64,000 nucleotides of DNA, taken from positions 744,001 to 808,000 of the forward strand of contig NC_023063.1 of NCBI RefSeq assembly GCF_000508225.1. The letters are read 5' to 3'. The translations under genes and the position numbers were made by a program. Below the pieces are notes generated by a model, which was not told the origin of the DNA, ran no database searches, and was given only the letters and a program-made list of their open reading frames with translations. Positions 9,487 to 18,948 of this stretch are shown here, piece after piece (within the stretch, counting starts at the first letter, position 1; each line of letters starts with the position of its first letter). This DNA comes from Ehrlichia muris AS145. Its GTDB lineage: Bacteria; Pseudomonadota; Alphaproteobacteria; Rickettsiales; Anaplasmataceae.

Positions 9487-10392
9487 ATGAAAAAGATACT
9501 TTCTAGGTTATTATATATCTGTCTTACTCTAATAACTGTAATGTTGATAGGAAAGTCATTAACAATGCTATATACAAAAACAATATTCAACCATACAGAT
9601 AACCCCAGCAAACCATACAAGATTAACGCTAACCACTCCCTAACACATACCATAGGATATCAATTATTAAGACCAATTATTGAATCTCGTATTGACTATT
9701 ATATAAAAGTAAATGGATTGGTTGATTACTTAGAACATATCAAGCATAAAATTATAAAACCGGATCTTTTCAAAATACATGATATTGTAGAAGGAAACGG
9801 TAAAAAAGTATTATGCGGACAAAACATTTCGGCAACAATACACAAATTTGTATATGATCCAAACAACAAAAATACCTTTTCTCAAGCATTAACAAATATC
9901 CCACAAGAAGTAACATTTAAACTAGGAGAAAGCATTATAAAAGAACTAAATTATACAATAGAAGGTATGGAAGAAGAGGGTCAACGTATCATTATACTAA
10001 CAGATCAAGAAGGCAATTTTAAAGAACAATACTATGTAAAGTTAATATCTATTGACTCATCATATCCAGACGAGGCAAATGATATATTAATTTTTAACAA
10101 TGTTATCGAAAATTATGAAGGCACCGTCAATAAAATACGTTGCGGTGATAGTATAAACGTAAGATACAGCATACGTGAATCAAATGGGAAAGTAATATTA
10201 GAAGATCAAGAATTAAAAGTAGATGTTGGAAAAAATGAAGCTCCTCTTGCAATAGAATTAGGACTTATTAATATGAGATCAGATATGACACGATCTATCA
10301 TTGTGTCCCCTAAGCTTTTCACCAATTTTGAGAAAATCGAAAATTTTGACGAAAATAGCATCAAAATAATTGACATAAGCATTATTGAATGA
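9487..10392 (+). CDS. Membrane-anchored protein with two FKBP-like domains
   Basis: I do not recognise a named gene. An uncleaved signal or anchor helix spans about residues 8-27. Two segments then resemble FKBP-type prolyl isomerase folds. In 100-185 the order is VEGNGKKVLCGQ, then FKLGES, then TIEGMEEEGQR. In 203-300 it is YEGTVNKIRCGDSINVRYSI, then AIELGLINM. Both keep the 'G...cGd.v.v.y' and 'lG...GM' spacing of FKBPs, but few active-site aromatics can be seen. The protein probably acts in the periplasm as a chaperone-like factor (inference). It sits 3 bases after ispA and is likely co-transcribed. Its 3' end has a second, decayed copy 215 bp downstream. Confidence 0.6.
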   Translation: MKKILSRLLYICLTLITVMLIGKSLTMLYTKTIFNHTDNPSKPYKINANHSLTHTIGYQLLRPIIESRIDYYIKVNGLVDYLEHIKHKIIKPDLFKIHDIVEGNGKKVLCGQNISATIHKFVYDPNNKNTFSQALTNIPQEVTFKLGESIIKELNYTIEGMEEEGQRIIILTDQEGNFKEQYYVKLISIDSSYPDEANDILIFNNVIENYEGTVNKIRCGDSINVRYSIRESNGKVILEDQELKVDVGKNEAPLAIELGLINMRSDMTRSIIVSPKLFTNFEKIENFDENSIKIIDISIIE

Positions 10393-10735
10393 CATTTCTT
10401 ATAAACCATTGAAATACATACAATCAATACAGCACAAAATAACTGATAAACATCAAATTCCCCTTGCAACTGATATTAGAATTATGATTTGCTAATATAA
10501 AATTAGATAAAACATTGATTATACTTTCTCAGCTTTTTACTAATCTGAGAAATCTGAAAGAAATTTTTCGATAAAAACAGCATCAAAATAATTGATATTA
10601 TTACTTGAATGACATTTCTCAGAAGTATATATACAATTAATTATAGCAACAAAATAACTGATAAACATCAAATTCCATTTGTAACTGATATTGAATTATG
10701 ATCTGTGTTAATATGAAATAGATATACAACATGTT
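10333..10735 (+). repeat. Duplicated 3' tail of the FKBP-like gene
   Basis: Sequence from inside the gene's last 60 bases to about 120 bases past its stop recurs at about 10550-10735, offset about 215 bp. Shared runs include AGCATCAAAATAATTGA, TTGAATGACATTTCT and AAAATAACTGATAAACATCA (10436 and 10651). The second copy has many substitutions and encodes nothing. It lies between the convergent ends of this gene and the ThiO-like gene. Confidence 0.85.
10525..10552 (+). terminator. Hairpin, possible terminator
   Basis: TTTCTCAG (10525-10532) pairs perfectly with CTGAGAAA (10545-10552) around a 12-nt loop. ATTTTT follows about 10 bases later. It lies about 130 bp past the FKBP-like gene, in a convergent region. 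Confidence 0.4.
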
Positions 10736-10964
10736 CCAGTTATTAAATAACCACATAACAACACTATTTAAATTAGAGAAATAAAGTAATTCCAGCTTGG
10801 TCAGCAACATTTTTAATTTAGAAATTTTACATTCATCTGACATACTAAATTACTACACAACTAACAATATAATTGTACACCTTTTAAAACTAATAATTAT
10901 ATTCTCTTGACCCATGTACATATGTAAAAAACTAAATTCCAAGACTGATTATTATTCTTGTGCA

Positions 10965-12029
10965 TTAGTTAATTATTTCAATAATTGAAGAATTATTACT
11001 TAAGTTCCCATTAAGGAATAATACTAATTCTTCTATCAAAGATGGAGCCAACAAATACCCATGACGATACAAACCATTAATCCTTATAAGATTATTCTGA
11101 ACATATATTTTAGGCAAGTTATCAAAAAATGCTGCTCTACAATTTCTTGACATATCTATAATTCTTGCTTCAGCAAAACCCCTATGTACCGAATAAGCTG
11201 CAGATAACAACTCTAATACAGATTGCACTGAAACCTCAGACATATCTGAGCTTTCTATTTCAGTAGCCCCAACAACAAATTGAGAATTTTGCCTAGGAAC
11301 TATATATATACTATATCTTGGATGCACCATTCTAACTGGTCTGTTTAAACTAACTTGTGGAGCATATAATAATAACACTTCACCCCTAACTCCCCTTAGA
11401 TTAGGCAAATCATTTTTTGCTCCTATACCTCGACAATCAAAAACAAAATCAAATTTATATTCTTTACCATTTTCTAGAACTACAACTTCATTTACAATTT
11501 CATTGACAACAACGTGTTCATACCAAATTACATTATATTGTTCTAAAGTACACATTATATTATAAAAGAATTGGGCACTATCAATTTGAGCTTCTCCTGG
11601 TATATACAATCCGTAAGGAAATGAGAGATCAGGTTCAAGCAGTTTTAAAGCATTCTCATCTATTATCTGTAAATTACTAAGATGTGATTTCTCTTTTATA
11701 AATATCATCATTCTTTCAAGATCCGGCATGTCATTTTTATGAGCTACTATTACACTTCCAAGCATTTTAAAAGAAGTATTGCCTAATATATCATTAAGAA
11801 TTTTCGGCCATAAATTTAATGATTTTATACCTAACTCAAAAACAACTTGTTCCATTTTTTCTGATTCTGAATATAAAGCAAGCATACCTGCAGCAATAGC
11901 ACCACAACTTTGCCTGTCACTTTTACCAAACTTATCAAACAAAGTAACCTGCCAATTATCACGTAATAACCTTAATGCTAGTAACCTACCTACTAACCCT
12001 GCTCCTACAATCCCTGCTTTTTTACTCAT
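10965..12029 (-). CDS. FAD-dependent amino-acid oxidase, ThiO-like
   Basis: The 354-aa protein has the dinucleotide-binding start GIVGAGLVGRLLALRLL, CGAIAAGML, the DAO-family pattern around FDCRGIGAK, RGVRGEVLLL and PRQNSQFVVGATE, and a C-terminal NGLYRHGYLLAPSL. This set fits glycine oxidase (ThiO) and related DAO flavoenzymes, which supply iminoglycine for the thiazole part of thiamine. No other thiamine gene is nearby, so the exact substrate is inferred. It stands alone on the minus strand. Confidence 0.75.
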   Translation of the reverse strand: MSKKAGIVGAGLVGRLLALRLLRDNWQVTLFDKFGKSDRQSCGAIAAGMLALYSESEKMEQVVFELGIKSLNLWPKILNDILGNTSFKMLGSVIVAHKNDMPDLERMMIFIKEKSHLSNLQIIDENALKLLEPDLSFPYGLYIPGEAQIDSAQFFYNIMCTLEQYNVIWYEHVVVNEIVNEVVVLENGKEYKFDFVFDCRGIGAKNDLPNLRGVRGEVLLLYAPQVSLNRPVRMVHPRYSIYIVPRQNSQFVVGATEIESSDMSEVSVQSVLELLSAAYSVHRGFAEARIIDMSRNCRAAFFDNLPKIYVQNNLIRINGLYRHGYLLAPSLIEELVLFLNGNLSNNSSIIEIIN

Positions 12030-12705
12030 GATAAAATCTAGATATAAATTAATTTGTAAAAAATAAATTTTCTAAATAACACATACACCACTACTCTAAT
12101 ATAATTGCCTATTTTAAATTGCTATAATAAAATATAAAATTACTTTATTACAATTATATCAAACTAGTGCTCATTTATCGCTCATTCCAATTATAAACAA
12201 CTGCTTTTTCGTATATCTATAAACAAAGATACACACCATATCCTAAGCCAAATATCCAATACAAATTTCCCTAGTCTTAAAATTATCAAAAATTCATCAA
12301 TAATTCAAATATCTATCCTTTGAAATATCTTATCATATACAGTTTATATTATTATTTACCGTGAGTAAAAATCCTTCATAATGTCATGTATATAACATAG
12401 CCTTAGCATCCAAATGCCAATATTGCATTAAATATTTTTACTATAATAAAAAGAAATCCTTTTCTAAAAACACCTCACCACATATACAACTAATGATCAT
12501 TTATTATAGTGACACTTTTCATTATATACCAATGATGCAATATATTAAGCATCTAAGATCAACACTGTAATACACTACTTTAAGCTTAACATCATAAAAG
12601 CAAATTTACTTATTCTATACTGTACTTTTTATTTAAAAAATAGCGGTACTGTTTATATTATAATTACATAGATTAAATACTGATAATAATACAGAAATAA
12701 GCATT
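12030..12705. other. Intergenic region between dnaB and the oxidase gene
   Basis: This is 676 bp of AT-rich DNA between two minus-strand genes. I found no open frame, RNA gene, tandem repeat or convincing hairpin. It should hold the oxidase gene's promoter. Confidence 0.4.
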
Positions 12706-14172
12706 CTAAAAATTAAAATCCGCAGGATTATATCTTGCTGTATAATCTTTAAATCTACCTTTTTCCGCTTCAAAAAATAACTTAATATTACCAATTGGAC
12801 CATTACGCTGCTTTGAAATTAATACATCTGCAACATTACTTATTGAATTCATTCTTTCTTGCCATTCAACATGCTTAGCTGTACCTTCAGATGGTTGTTT
12901 TCTGAGTTCATAGTACTCTTCTCTGTACAAAAACATTACAACATCAGCATCTTGCTCTATACTACCAGAATCTCTTAAATCTGACAATTGAGGTTTTTTA
13001 TCATCACGTTGTTCAACTAACCTTGATAACTGAGATAAGGCTATAACTGGTATATTTAATTCTTTTGCAATAGCTTTTAGTCCCTGCGTTACTTCTGATA
13101 CTTCTTGAACCCTATTCTCTCCACTACGCTTAGTCGTACCCTTAATTAATTGTAAGTAATCTATAAAAACAGCTTCTAAATTATATAGTTGATGCATTCT
13201 CCTAATTCTAGTTCTCAAGCTACTTATAGATATACTAGATGAATCATCAATAATTAATGGTAAATTACACACTCTAGTACTGGCATCAAGTACTTTCTTA
13301 AGTTCTTCACCATTAATTTTTCCAGATAATGCTTTATAAGAACTCACATCCGATTCAATGGCTATAACCCTAGAAGCTAACTGCTCTGCTGACATTTCTA
13401 ATGAAAAAAAGCCAACATGTTGGCCATTATATTGACTACTATTACTTAAAATTTTACATGCATTTAACGCCATATTTAGTGCTAAAGCTGTCTTTCCCAT
13501 AGATGGACGTGCAGCTAAAATAAGCAAATCAGATTTCTGCAATCCATTTAGCAATTGATCTAAATCACGAAATCCTACAGATACACCTTGTAAAGTTCCT
13601 TCATTACTTTTTGCAAATTCTATCTTTTTTTTAATATTCGCAACTAAAAGTGCAAACTGATGATATGTTTTATCAGACTTTCCTTGATTACCCAGTAAAA
13701 ATAACTTTTGTGCAGCATGCTCTATTTGATAAATCGCAGAGTTATCAACATCATAATCATATGCCCCATTAATTAAATCCTGCCCAAATGAAATAAGACA
13801 TCTCCTTAAATAAGCATCAACAACTATATTTGCAACATTCTTAATATCAAAAATTACACTAGCTTTTGCTGCAATTTTTGCTAAATACTCAACTCCACCA
13901 GATTCAATTAAATCTTCATCATTATCAAAAAACATCTTCAAGCTAACTTCGTTAGCAACTAACCCACGCTTATTAATTTTTACTATTTGTTCAAAAATAC
14001 GTCGATGTAAAGTATCAAAAAACACATCACTTGTTATTATATCTTCAACTGCATCACAAATTCTATTATCACGCAACATTGAACCTAACAATATCTGCTC
14101 AGCTTCAATATTACAAGGAAGCCCAGACATTAATTGATCAAAATTTTTACTAGTGTTTGACTTCAATTCCAA
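12706..14172 (-). CDS. dnaB: Replicative DNA helicase DnaB
   Basis: The 488-aa hexameric helicase unwinds DNA at the replication fork. The N-terminal DnaB domain begins with NIEAEQILLGSML. A RecA-like helicase domain follows, with Walker A ARPSMGKTALALN (about 222-234), FFSLEMSAEQLASR, Walker B-type AVFIDYLQLI, SQLSRLVEQRDDKKPQLSDLRDSG split over the H3-H4 motifs, and the C-terminal FKDYTARYNP. Length is normal and there is no intein. Confidence 0.97.
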   Translation of the reverse strand: MELKSNTSKNFDQLMSGLPCNIEAEQILLGSMLRDNRICDAVEDIITSDVFFDTLHRRIFEQIVKINKRGLVANEVSLKMFFDNDEDLIESGGVEYLAKIAAKASVIFDIKNVANIVVDAYLRRCLISFGQDLINGAYDYDVDNSAIYQIEHAAQKLFLLGNQGKSDKTYHQFALLVANIKKKIEFAKSNEGTLQGVSVGFRDLDQLLNGLQKSDLLILAARPSMGKTALALNMALNACKILSNSSQYNGQHVGFFSLEMSAEQLASRVIAIESDVSSYKALSGKINGEELKKVLDASTRVCNLPLIIDDSSSISISSLRTRIRRMHQLYNLEAVFIDYLQLIKGTTKRSGENRVQEVSEVTQGLKAIAKELNIPVIALSQLSRLVEQRDDKKPQLSDLRDSGSIEQDADVVMFLYREEYYELRKQPSEGTAKHVEWQERMNSISNVADVLISKQRNGPIGNIKLFFEAEKGRFKDYTARYNPADFNF

Positions 14173-14843
14173 AATATCCCCTCAATAGTAATCACTATAA
14201 TTTAAGATAAAAAATTAACTAGCTATAACCTATTTATAACATCTTACAATTGCTAACAACTTAAAAAAATTATCAGTATATTCCGAAATAACCATTGCGC
14301 ATTAAGACTTCTTTCTGCATATACTCATTTCTCAAAACTAAGATACAACAAACTCGGAATTGCAATGATAACTTTATCCAATTAATAAAATTAATCTGAT
14401 TGTACTATCATTCCATAGATTCATGAATAAAAATTTTTTCACAACTTATTCTTTTATAAAATATAAAAGAAAATTGTCATACCTGGTTCACTTAATATTA
14501 AAAGATGAAATTTTACATTTTCGTAATATAACATATGCTACTTACCTTACATATGACATAAATGATAACATCAGTCTTTATTCAATATAAAATTAAATAT
14601 TCTTTCTCAGTTATTAAATTTACAATAAATTTTATGATTAAACACACTACATAGAGTGCACAACAATCACTGCTATGCAATATGTAATTTATATCTTAAA
14701 ATTATTTTCTAGACTTTATGCATAAAAACCTAAAATTCTCTTAAATTATAAGGAATCATAAACTGTATATTCTGTTCAAGATTATGATATAATAATAATG
14801 GTTCACAAGGTGTAGATTTACCTAAATTATTTTAGATCTATGC
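14173..14843. other. Intergenic DNA upstream of dnaB
   Basis: The dnaB promoter should lie here. I see only AT-rich sequence, with no gene and no clear promoter boxes, up to the start of the 190-bp array. Confidence 0.4.
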
Positions 14844-15476
14844 AAAATAAAGTACCACATAACTATTTAGATCTTCCTCTATGCTTTCCTTGGGATAAAG
14901 ACATCACACTCATGAATATTTACAAAATTGATCATGATTAACAGGACATCATAAATGTTATAAGTCAGGTCAATACATAATACAACAATTGTTATATAAT
15001 TGTGCATTTATAGCTAAAATTTAGATTTTACGTAAAATAAAGTACCACATAACTATTTAGATCTTCCTCTATGCTTTCCTTGAGATAGAGACTTCATACT
15101 CATGAATATTTACAAAATTGATCATGATTAACAGGACATCATAAATGTTATAAGTCAGGTCAATACATAATACAACAATTGTTATATAATTGTGCATTTA
15201 TAGCTAAAATTTAGATTTTACGTAAAATAAAGTACCACATAACTATTTAGATCTTCCTCTATGCTTTCCTTGGGATAAAGACATCACACTCATGAATATT
15301 TACAAAATTGATCATGATTAACAGGACATCATAAATGTTATAAAGTCAGGTCAATACATAATACAACAATTGTTATATAATTGTGCATTTATAGCTAAAA
15401 TTTAGATTTTACGTAAAATAAAGTACCACATAACTATTTAGATCTTCCTCTATGCTTTCCTTGAGATAGAGACTTC
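14844..15476. repeat. 190-bp tandem array built from a gene's 3' end
   Basis: The anchor AGTACCACAT recurs at 14851, 15041, 15231 and 15422. The last copy contains the true 3' end of the minus-strand gene at 15434. Each upstream copy keeps the gene's last 12 codons and stop in frame (SLSQGKHRGRSK), forming 16-codon mini-frames at 14863-14913, 15053-15103 and 15243-15293. Copies 1 and 3 carry GGGATAAAGACATCACACT; copies 2 and 4 carry GAGATAGAGACTTCATACT. Between copies 1-2, 2-3 and 3-4 the spacer carries the 14-bp palindrome ATTTTACGTAAAAT (15025-15038 and equivalents) and an ACAATT/AATTGT hairpin. Confidence 0.93.
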
Positions 15477-15859
15477 ATACTTACAAACATTTGCCAAAAT
15501 CCTGTTTGCTCTTTATCAAATTTCAAACCAGCAAACCTTTGCAGCTTCTCAGACATTACAAGCTTAGTCCACTGACCTATTGGTTGCATAATATTAATGA
15601 CTTTAGTATTACCTTCATATTCTACTTGATCTCTAGCAAGATCACTCACTAACATTTGATGTTTAATGAGCTCTTTCTTCTTTTTCTCTATATACCTTTT
15701 ATATTTCTCTTCATCTGTTAGCTGATCTTCATAATCATTATCAATAAATATCTTTAAAAGATTTTCATATATAGAGCTTCTACAAAAGGTAAATAAGGCA
15801 ATACAAATACCTAAGATACCAAAAGCTATGACTAAATAAATAAGAATATCAAAATACAT
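15434..15859 (-). CDS. Small single-span membrane protein, unknown function
   Basis: I do not recognise this 141-aa protein. One transmembrane helix spans about residues 4-25. A strongly charged segment follows, rich in Lys and Glu (about 48-70, DEEKYKRYIEKKKKELIKH), and probably helical and cytosolic. The C-terminus is basic (GKHRGRSK). The gene is transcribed towards dnaB. Its 3' end is the unit of the adjoining 190-bp array, so its C-terminal coding sequence has been copied at least three times downstream. Confidence 0.7.
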   Translation of the reverse strand: MYFDILIYLVIAFGILGICIALFTFCRSSIYENLLKIFIDNDYEDQLTDEEKYKRYIEKKKKELIKHQMLVSDLARDQVEYEGNTKVINIMQPIGQWTKLVMSEKLQRFAGLKFDKEQTGFWQMFVSMKSLSQGKHRGRSK

Positions 15860-15996
15860 AAAAATATATAAAAGCCCTACGTGTATAGTATATCATAATT
15901 TTATCAAAATAGTAACCACTCACTTTATTTAACTATAAAATATTAATCAAATTTTTTCTATTATATAATACTAATTTTAAGTAAAAAGTAAGAGCA

Positions 15997-16437
15997 GTGT
16001 TCGACTATACATATATGAAATTAGCTATTTCAAAAGCACAAGAAGATATATCAGAAGTACCAGTAGGAGCAGTTATAGTACATAACAACAAAGTAATATC
16101 TTTCGCTAATAATTTAAACATACACAACACAGATCCAACTGCTCATGCAGAAATCTTAGCTATAAGAAAGGCATGTAAAATATTATCTACTCATATATTA
16201 AATCAATGTGATATATACGTGACTTTAGAACCATGCGCAATGTGTGCACAAGCAATATCATTTTCTAAGATACGTAGATTATACTTTGGAGCTTATAATA
16301 AAAAATATGGAGCAATTGAGAATGGAGCTAGAATTCTCCAATTTTGTCATCATATACCAGAAGTATATGGTGGAATACTAGAAGAAGAAAACATAAAACT
16401 TATAACAAATTTTTTTAAAAAACTAAGAAGACAGTAA
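15997..16437 (+). CDS. tadA: tRNA-specific adenosine deaminase
   Basis: The 146-aa enzyme deaminates A34 of tRNA-Arg(ACG) to inosine so it can read several CGN codons. The zinc site is visible as HAEI (the His ligand and catalytic Glu) and PCAMCAQAI (two Cys ligands), with EVPVGAVIV at the front. It starts at GTG (15997). The related cytidine or guanine deaminases share the fold, but the PCAMC block, its size and near-universal presence favour TadA. Confidence 0.9.
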   Translation: MFDYTYMKLAISKAQEDISEVPVGAVIVHNNKVISFANNLNIHNTDPTAHAEILAIRKACKILSTHILNQCDIYVTLEPCAMCAQAISFSKIRRLYFGAYNKKYGAIENGARILQFCHHIPEVYGGILEEENIKLITNFFKKLRRQ

Positions 16438-16611
16438 TTTACAGATAACTTACTCTATTAAACAAAAAATATATAGTTATCTTATACTATAAAAATATAT
16501 CACTTCACTATAAATAACTGATATAAAAAACAAGCAAATTAGATATCATACATTTTTTTATATAATAAAATCTCCAAAAGCAATAATACCAACACTTTAT
16601 AAGAAGCTTTA

Positions 16612-17571
16612 TTAAATACGTATTAAACATGTACCCCAAGTAAAACCACCACCTATTGCTGCCAATACAGCAATATCTTGCTTTTTTAATCTTCCAGATT
16701 CCTTTGCATAAGATAGCGCTAAAGGAATTGATGCTGCAGAAGTATTGCCATGTTGATCAACACTAATAACCATTTTTTCATAAGGTATCTTGAGTCTGCG
16801 TGCAACTAGTTCAATAATACGAACATTAGCCTGATGCAAAATAAACCAATCAATATCACCTATTTCTAAAACATTTTGATTCAGAATTTCAAGTATAGAA
16901 GAACTCAATTTTTCAATCGCATGTTCAAATACAACAGTACCACTCATACATATCGTACCAGCAACACCATTATATGCGGTACCACCACTAGTATATAATA
17001 AATTACAAAAAGCTCCATCAGAATGTAAAATAGTTGATATAATACCATCATCTCCTTCAGAATTATTGCTTAAAACTACTGCACCTGCCCCATCCCCAAA
17101 TAAAACACATGTTGATCTATCTTGCCAATCTAAAATCCTAGACATAATTTCAGCCCCTATAACTAAAGCTGTATTTACCTGACCAGACTTAATAAAACTA
17201 TCAGCAACAGATATCGCATATATAAACCCAGAACACACCGCTTGAATATCAAAAGCAAACGCTTTTTTACATTCTAACTTATTCTGAACTATAGTAGCAC
17301 AACTGGGAAAAGTTCTATCCGGGGTAGTAGTAGCAACAATAATTAACTCAATTTCATCTTTATGAACACATGCATCATTTAAAGCTGATATTGCTGCACT
17401 CGCTGCCATATCTGAAGTCATTTCATTTTCTTCAGCAATATGCCTTTGCTTTATGCCAGTTCTCTTCACTATCCACTCATCACTAGTTTCGACAGTTAGA
17501 GCAAGCTCATCATTTGTTAATATCTTCTTAGGCAAATATGAGCCTATCCCCAACAGATTAGATCTTTTCAT
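16612..17571 (-). CDS. fabH: 3-oxoacyl-[ACP] synthase III
   Basis: The 319-aa enzyme starts fatty-acid chains by condensing acetyl-CoA with malonyl-ACP. The catalytic triad is visible: Cys in QAVCSGF (about 113), His in FILHQANVRI (about 245) and Asn in GNTSAASIP (about 275). The C-terminal GGGFTWGTCLIRI is typical. It lies 9 bases downstream of plsX in the order rpmF-plsX-fabH that many bacteria share. Confidence 0.97.
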   Translation of the reverse strand: MKRSNLLGIGSYLPKKILTNDELALTVETSDEWIVKRTGIKQRHIAEENEMTSDMAASAAISALNDACVHKDEIELIIVATTTPDRTFPSCATIVQNKLECKKAFAFDIQAVCSGFIYAISVADSFIKSGQVNTALVIGAEIMSRILDWQDRSTCVLFGDGAGAVVLSNNSEGDDGIISTILHSDGAFCNLLYTSGGTAYNGVAGTICMSGTVVFEHAIEKLSSSILEILNQNVLEIGDIDWFILHQANVRIIELVARRLKIPYEKMVISVDQHGNTSAASIPLALSYAKESGRLKKQDIAVLAAIGGGFTWGTCLIRI

Positions 17572-17580
17572 AGGACAACA

Positions 17581-18594
17581 TTAATTTAATTCATGAATAA
17601 TTTTAGCATTGATATCATTACGCACAGCATTTACGGCTACCTTAATAGCATTAGCAAAAGCTACTTTATCAGCATTCCCATGACTTTTCACTACAACACC
17701 ATTTAACCCTACTAACATAGCTCCATTATACATTTTAGGATTAAACCTCATGAAATCTTTTTTCATACTAGATTTCAACAACAACCCTGCAAATTTCGTT
17801 ATCATAGAACTAGCAACTGATTTTTCAAAAACTGACTTAAAAGTATATGCAAGAGATTCAGTGACTTTTAATACAATATTTCCAGAAAATCCATCTGCAA
17901 CTACAACATCAACCTTACTTTCCAGTATATCAATAGGTTCAATATATCCACAAAAATTTATTTTATTTTCAATTTGTTTTAATAATAAAAACGCTTCTCT
18001 TATAACACCTGTACCTTTAACTTCTTCTTGTCCAACATTTAGTAATGCTACTTTAGGTTTAGGAATATTCAATACAGCCTTTGCGAAAGCATTACCCATA
18101 ATAGCAAATTGAAATAAAGAACTCGAACTACAATCAATATTAGCCCCTAAATCTAAGAACACAAATTCTTCACCTCCTCTAGAAGGGAGCGCGGTACAAA
18201 TAGCTGGACGGTCTATATTAGGCAGTGTTCCTAATAAAAAACGCGAAATAGCCATTAAAGCACCTGTATTACCAGAAGACACAACTGCAGATGTTACATT
18301 ACCTTTTATACTATCAATTGCACACCACATACTAGAAGATCTACGTTTTCTTAAAGCAAAAGATGGCTTATCATTCGCCAATACTACTTCTGGAGTATTA
18401 AAAAATAAGCTATAATTCTTAACATTTTTATATTTATCTAATATAGGTAAAACTTGGCTTTCCTGCCCATATATATTAAAAGAAACGTTTTGATTATCTA
18501 ATAAATTTGTTAAAGCAAAATCCAACCCGCCTACTACTGCTTCAGGGGCAAAATCCCCACCCATAGCATCTACTGCAATTGATATCATGCTCAT
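17581..18594 (-). CDS. plsX: Phosphate acyltransferase PlsX
   Basis: PlsX turns acyl-ACP into acyl-phosphate, the donor for the first acylation of glycerol-3-phosphate in phospholipid synthesis. The 337-aa sequence begins with the family's IAVDAMGGDFAP, and has SSGNTGALMA, DLGANIDC, LLNVGQEEVKG and DGFSGNIVLK in order. It lies between rpmF (25 bases upstream) and fabH, so the three are probably one transcript linking lipid synthesis and ribosome production. Confidence 0.97.
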   Translation of the reverse strand: MSMISIAVDAMGGDFAPEAVVGGLDFALTNLLDNQNVSFNIYGQESQVLPILDKYKNVKNYSLFFNTPEVVLANDKPSFALRKRRSSSMWCAIDSIKGNVTSAVVSSGNTGALMAISRFLLGTLPNIDRPAICTALPSRGGEEFVFLDLGANIDCSSSSLFQFAIMGNAFAKAVLNIPKPKVALLNVGQEEVKGTGVIREAFLLLKQIENKINFCGYIEPIDILESKVDVVVADGFSGNIVLKVTESLAYTFKSVFEKSVASSMITKFAGLLLKSSMKKDFMRFNPKMYNGAMLVGLNGVVVKSHGNADKVAFANAIKVAVNAVRNDINAKIIHELN

Positions 18595-18619
18595 TCTATA
18601 TACTTCCCAAAAAAACTAA

Positions 18620-18805
18620 CTACATATTACTACTATCTACTTCTAATATCTGTTTCTCATTATAATATCCACCCAAACATATATGATGAGACAACTTGTA
18701 TTCTCCTGTTGTCTTGTCAATCCCAATATTAGGAATTTTCAATTTACAGTGTGAACGGTGCATATTACGACGTGATTTTGACTTCTTTCTTTTTGGTACA
18801 GCCAT
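18620..18805 (-). CDS. rpmF: Ribosomal protein L32
   Basis: The 61-aa protein opens with MAVPKRKKSKSRRNMHRSH, the L32 signature, and continues KLSHHICLGGYYN. The usual zinc cysteines are mostly absent (one Cys near the end), as in other zinc-free L32 forms. It is the first gene of the rpmF-plsX-fabH set and is divergent from tgt. Confidence 0.95.
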   Translation of the reverse strand: MAVPKRKKSKSRRNMHRSHCKLKIPNIGIDKTTGEYKLSHHICLGGYYNEKQILEVDSSNM

Positions 18806-18948
18806 TAATATAACTCCAAAATTAAAAACGTTAGCTTACATTATTATTGAAAACGAATAAATTAGCAAATATTTTTCAATTAATACCTAGCAAAAACTTA
18901 GGAAATAATTTAAATACTATCATTAAATATTGAATCTCTTAGTTTTTT

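Noticed and set aside
10637-10843. Minus-strand open frame of 68 codons
   Set aside because: It runs antisense through the decayed gene-tail copy, has no ribosome site, and shares its last residues with the antisense frame over the original tail, as a duplicated non-coding sequence would.
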